Positions 60,463-64,000 of a stretch of 64,000 nt of DNA are shown in pieces. Origin of the DNA: an archaeon (GTDB taxonomy: Archaea; Nanobdellota; Nanobdellia; Pacearchaeales; GW2011-AR1); contig JABHWZ010000005.1 in NCBI GenBank assembly GCA_018657525.1, forward strand, positions 1 through 64,000. Reading direction: 5' to 3'. Made by a program: the position numbers and the translations under genes. Under the pieces are notes generated by a model. It did not search any database and was not told the DNA's origin. It saw nothing but the letters and a program-made list of their open reading frames with translations. Numbering within the stretch: the stretch's first letter is position 1; every line of letters begins with the position of its first letter.

Positions 60463-63400
60463 TCACAAAAACAAATCTTTAATTTTATCCCACAAAATTA
60501 ATTTCTCTTCCTCAACAAAACCAAAATCAAATTGAAAAGAAGGCGGATCAGTCAGATTAATAATCTCTCCTACAGTAAAATTATCTTTAACCTGGGAGAT
60601 ATTTGCCCCTGCTGTCTTTAATTGCAATGTCAGATTATTAGCATAAATATTAATACTAATATTTTCCGAACTATTTGAATATCCATTTGTATCATTAGCA
60701 AAAATCCGAAACGTCCTTGTCCCATTTGTCCAAAAACTAAAATTATAATAATACTTACTTGAAATGTTACTCATAGTATAATTCACACCACTATACTCCA
60801 ATAAAACACTATCAATTCCATCAGCATCGGTAACAGTTGCAGTAATATTAAAATTAGTTCCAATACCTGCTGTATACGGCTCATAACTCTCTATCACTGC
60901 AGGAGGAGTCAAAGAACTTCCATTTGCAATAATAATAGTATCATTAACAGTCAGATTAGAATAACTCGCATTTCCATAACAATTCACACTCCAATCAATC
61001 GTAAGATTTGAAGCAAAGGTTTTATTATATTCATAAAGCAAACTAGTCGCATTATAACTTGTTCCAACTTGAGTAGAAAAACTTCCTGTAGAATTCTCAC
61101 TAAAATTACAAGTCGCTCCAACAATTGGAATCCCTGTCACATTATCTGAATAATTAGCATAAAAATAAGCTTGCTCATTTACTTGTATAACATTGCTCCC
61201 ACCCTCGGTATCATTAGAATCATAAATAACTAATTTACTTGTAGGAGTCTCAGCTGCCCCGGTTCCTGAAACATTTAATTTGTAATATTCACTAACATTT
61301 GTAACAAAACTAAAATATCTATTTGGACAGCTTGTATTAACATCATTCAAACTAGTTGCATTAGGACAGATATAAACACTTCCAGTATTATCTTTAACAG
61401 GAACATACAAACTGATATTCCCCGAAATTTCACTATGCCCTGAAGGAAGATGAACAAAAGACTTGGCCAAAGTAGAATTTGCATCTGCAGTAATATCGCT
61501 CCAATTAATTCCCTGAGAAAAATCAACATTTAACTCTGCAATCTTCAAAGCACTAGAATTAGAATTTAACAAAACAACATGTGTTCCATTCAATTCATCA
61601 GTTTCAGGATTAACACTTTCATTATCTGCCAAAACAATATCCAAACTAGTATTAACATCACTGATTGTATTAACATTAAAAATAAAATAATTCTGCAGCG
61701 ACGATGAATTCAAATCCTCCCCAGTTCCATTTCCATAAGCCCACCAAGTATAATTATAAGTTCCATTAACTAAATAAAAAGAATAATTCCAAACATTAAT
61801 AGAAAGATTATTCGCAGTATAATTTGTGTTATTAATTTCCAACCAAACAGTTCCATTTGTGTTTTCCACAGTCACATTAAATATCGCAGTTCCATTTCCA
61901 GCTAGACTTCCATTATTATCCGCGTAATTTGAAAACAAAGGATAAACAGTACTATCCCCCAAGAAGAATTCACTTGTAAAATCAAACCATGCTCCAAGAT
62001 CTTCACAATCTATACTAAATCCACAACCCTCATCACAACCTGAACAATCCCCTGCAGTTACTGCACTTCCTTTTCTATCATAACTTGGACAATAAACTAT
62101 ATCACCACAACCATCATTATATTTTGCGCACTGACCAGAATTTCCCCCGGTAACACTTGCACCATCACAAGCAGCATCTTCCAAAATATAATTCCACTGA
62201 GGAGGTTCGCCACCATAAGAAACAGTACAAGTATCTGAACTATATGCCCAACTGGTCCTATTTGTAATAAAAAAGGCGTTACATGCCGTATCTCCACAAG
62301 TTGATGCATCTGGATCACACCCACTTACCGGATCAACAACAAAATCAAAATCCACATTCCCTCCAACAATTTTTAAATCAAAAGTATCCTGCGGTTCTCC
62401 AGTTAAATTAGTCAAATAAATCTGATACTTTTTATCTTCTGAAATAATTCCAAAACCAGCAATTAACTCAGTTCCATCTTTTTCGTAAACTTCAACACTC
62501 GCATTCTCTGAACTCCTTGCATAAATTGTAATATCTTTTGTCGGCGTCAAATTCTGTTCAAAACTAACTCTCAAATAATGCGACGCAGGAATACTTGAAA
62601 AAATCCCATCTCTCGACGACACATTCAAATAAACATCCTCAATAAAAGTTCGATTAGAATCCAAATGTTCTGCTTTTGTAATTAAAATAATCTCAAAAGT
62701 CTGATTCGACAAATGCGGCACAATCCATTCTAAATAATCCACAATCCCATCTGCATCCAAATCAAAAGCATCAAAATCCATGTAACTTTTATTTTCTTGC
62801 CAATAAATTTTAATATCCTCCGCGCTCTTTAATTTAAAATCCTCATTAATTAAAGTGTAGGCCAGAACATCTGTATAATTTAAATCATCTGGACCAGTAA
62901 TCAAAACATTTTTCCCATTTTCTTTTTCAATTTCAAAAGACTGCGGCGCTTCAGTAAAATATTCTACCACTACTTCTTCCAAATCCTCAATTGATTCACC
63001 AGTCTCACTAAACACTTCATCCAAATCAATAATTAATTCATCCTCTACCTCTAAAATGTTCCCCTCAATTTCATTAATGACATTTCCACTCATTCCTAAT
63101 TTTGATAACCAATTAAAAAACTTAGAAAAAATTCCTTCTCGTGCTTCATCTCCAATTACAAAACCAGTCAAAGGGCTAGAAACTACTCCATTTTTATTTA
63201 TCTGGTCAACCTCCAAATTATACTCTTCAATTTCATTTTCCACGTTCTTTGCTTCATCATCAATCTTAATACTTACATTAACCGCCCCAAAAGGTAATTC
63301 AACGGAAACATTTTTAGTATTATTTAATTTAATAGATTTCACCCATTTTACAGGCCGCCCAATAACGATTTTGTATTTTCTAGTCTCCACCACTAAATTC

Positions 63401-64000
63401 ACAGTCTCATTTGAAAAATTAGATTCTACAATTAAATCAGTCGAATTATTTTCAGTAAAATTTATATCAATTTCATCCTCAATCAAAGGATCAACAACTG
63501 TTTGATTATCAATCTCTATTGGATCCTCTTCCGGAGTTGTTACATTAATCTCCAGAATAATATCATCAATATCTGTATAATTATCTTCCATAATTGTTTC
63601 AATCAAATCTTGTGTTTCATTAATTTCAACAATCTCCAATTCCACTTTATCATCTTCTCCTTCTTCTAGTGCCCTCTCTTCGTCCAAAGTCTCATTTACC
63701 TTAATCTCCTCTTCAGCTTCCTCCTCCAAGACAAAAATAATTTCCTCTTCTCCAACTTCATCTTCAATCTCTCCAATGCTCTCTCCCTCAACAACCCCTT
63801 CCCTTAACTCCTCACCAATATCCTCCAAATCTTCCTTCTTATCCTCCTTTACTTTTTCTACCCCCTCTTCCTTATTTTTCTCCTCATTTACTTTTTCTTT
63901 TCCATCATTATTTTTCCTAACTTTCTCTTCCTTATCCTCTGAATCTAAATCCTCTGAACCCTCAGTTACATAACCAACAAGACTCATAAAAGAATTACTA
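60463..64000 (-). CDS. Giant acidic surface protein, 5' end beyond window
   Basis: The track gives ATG 63987, but the frame stays open to the window edge (SNSF before MSLVGYVTEG), which looks like the end of a signal peptide. The true start is therefore probably outside. At least 1174 residues: a very acidic first 170, a hydrophobic-poor middle, then repeated immunoglobulin-like domains with many Asn-X-Ser/Thr sites and Cys clusters (CDPDASTCGDTACNAFF, GCDEGCGFSIDC). The segment SNQTFEIILITKAEHLDSNR is a recurrent archaeal surface-protein feature. The C-terminus ends FVEEEKLILWDKIKDLFL. Confidence 0.8.
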   Translation of the reverse strand, partial: SNSFMSLVGYVTEGSEDLDSEDKEEKVRKNNDGKEKVNEEKNKEEGVEKVKEDKKEDLEDIGEELREGVVEGESIGEIEDEVGEEEIIFVLEEEAEEEIKVNETLDEERALEEGEDDKVELEIVEINETQDLIETIMEDNYTDIDDIILEINVTTPEEDPIEIDNQTVVDPLIEDEIDINFTENNSTDLIVESNFSNETVNLVVETRKYKIVIGRPVKWVKSIKLNNTKNVSVELPFGAVNVSIKIDDEAKNVENEIEEYNLEVDQINKNGVVSSPLTGFVIGDEAREGIFSKFFNWLSKLGMSGNVINEIEGNILEVEDELIIDLDEVFSETGESIEDLEEVVVEYFTEAPQSFEIEKENGKNVLITGPDDLNYTDVLAYTLINEDFKLKSAEDIKIYWQENKSYMDFDAFDLDADGIVDYLEWIVPHLSNQTFEIILITKAEHLDSNRTFIEDVYLNVSSRDGIFSSIPASHYLRVSFEQNLTPTKDITIYARSSENASVEVYEKDGTELIAGFGIISEDKKYQIYLTNLTGEPQDTFDLKIVGGNVDFDFVVDPVSGCDPDASTCGDTACNAFFITNRTSWAYSSDTCTVSYGGEPPQWNYILEDAACDGASVTGGNSGQCAKYNDGCGDIVYCPSYDRKGSAVTAGDCSGCDEGCGFSIDCEDLGAWFDFTSEFFLGDSTVYPLFSNYADNNGSLAGNGTAIFNVTVENTNGTVWLEINNTNYTANNLSINVWNYSFYLVNGTYNYTWWAYGNGTGEDLNSSSLQNYFIFNVNTISDVNTSLDIVLADNESVNPETDELNGTHVVLLNSNSSALKIAELNVDFSQGINWSDITADANSTLAKSFVHLPSGHSEISGNISLYVPVKDNTGSVYICPNATSLNDVNTSCPNRYFSFVTNVSEYYKLNVSGTGAAETPTSKLVIYDSNDTEGGSNVIQVNEQAYFYANYSDNVTGIPIVGATCNFSENSTGSFSTQVGTSYNATSLLYEYNKTFASNLTIDWSVNCYGNASYSNLTVNDTIIIANGSSLTPPAVIESYEPYTAGIGTNFNITATVTDADGIDSVLLEYSGVNYTMSNISSKYYYNFSFWTNGTRTFRIFANDTNGYSNSSENISINIYANNLTLQLKTAGANISQVKDNFTVGEIINLTDPPSFQFDFGFVEEEKLILWDKIKDLFL

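Overview
The window is a low-GC, gene-dense piece of an archaeal chromosome. It carries archaeal ribosomal proteins L7Ae, S28e and L24e, Kae1, a TFS-like zinc ribbon, archaeal-type ThrRS and TrpRS, archaeal Elp3, TrmB and Bat-type regulators, and a tRNA gene with a bulge-helix-bulge intron. Many genes start about 25 bp below a TATA box with almost no leader. Bacterial-type gyrase, RecQ, HtpX/LemA, PEP synthase and an AUA-reading tRNA-Ile(UAU) suggest a DPANN archaeon of the Pacearchaeota/Woesearchaeota kind. The lineage is inferred from gene content and was not tested by phylogeny.

1-8 kb holds a gyrB, Cys-rich protein, HD hydrolase, zinc ribbon, gyrA operon and an L7Ae-S28e-L24e ribosomal operon whose mRNA leader folds as a kink-turn. 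8-14.4 kb has RecQ, Kae1, a frameshifted small gene, a TFS-like protein, a lysine-rich protein and small metal-related genes (DUF192, zincin, YkgJ, DUF167). 14.5-22 kb has a phage-type lipoprotein, YchF, an intron-containing tRNA-Ile with a duplicated 3' half, tRNA-Glu beside an integrase-like remnant, an M20 peptidase, a circularly permuted GTPase and TrmB. 22-34 kb has Elp3, a Bat-type regulator with a probable operator, a nucleoside deoxyribosyltransferase, a Trm9-like methyltransferase, ThrRS, a HisRS-like protein, a PLP decarboxylase and TrpRS.

34-48 kb has a membrane protein with a nucleotidyl-cyclase-like domain, a paired PP-loop thiolase and degenerate TtuA-like protein, HtpX, LemA, a deaminase, ferredoxin, a gene broken by two stops, and PEP synthase with a long acidic tail. 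48-64 kb is dominated by two giant secreted or surface proteins. Between them lies a compact minus-strand operon (54.7-60.4 kb): nucleotidyltransferase, 2-phosphoglycerate-kinase-like kinase, thymidylate-kinase-like kinase, Nudix-sulfotransferase fusion, degenerate TrpRS paralog, and nucleotidyltransferase-alpha/beta-hydrolase fusion. I recognise no described pathway with this set, and it is the best candidate for an undescribed system.

Intergenic spaces hold at least two families of structured repeats, about 115 nt with three hairpins and 75 nt with a long inverted repeat. Differences between copies preserve the pairing. A perfect 40-nt direct repeat flanks the last two genes of the 54-60 kb operon.
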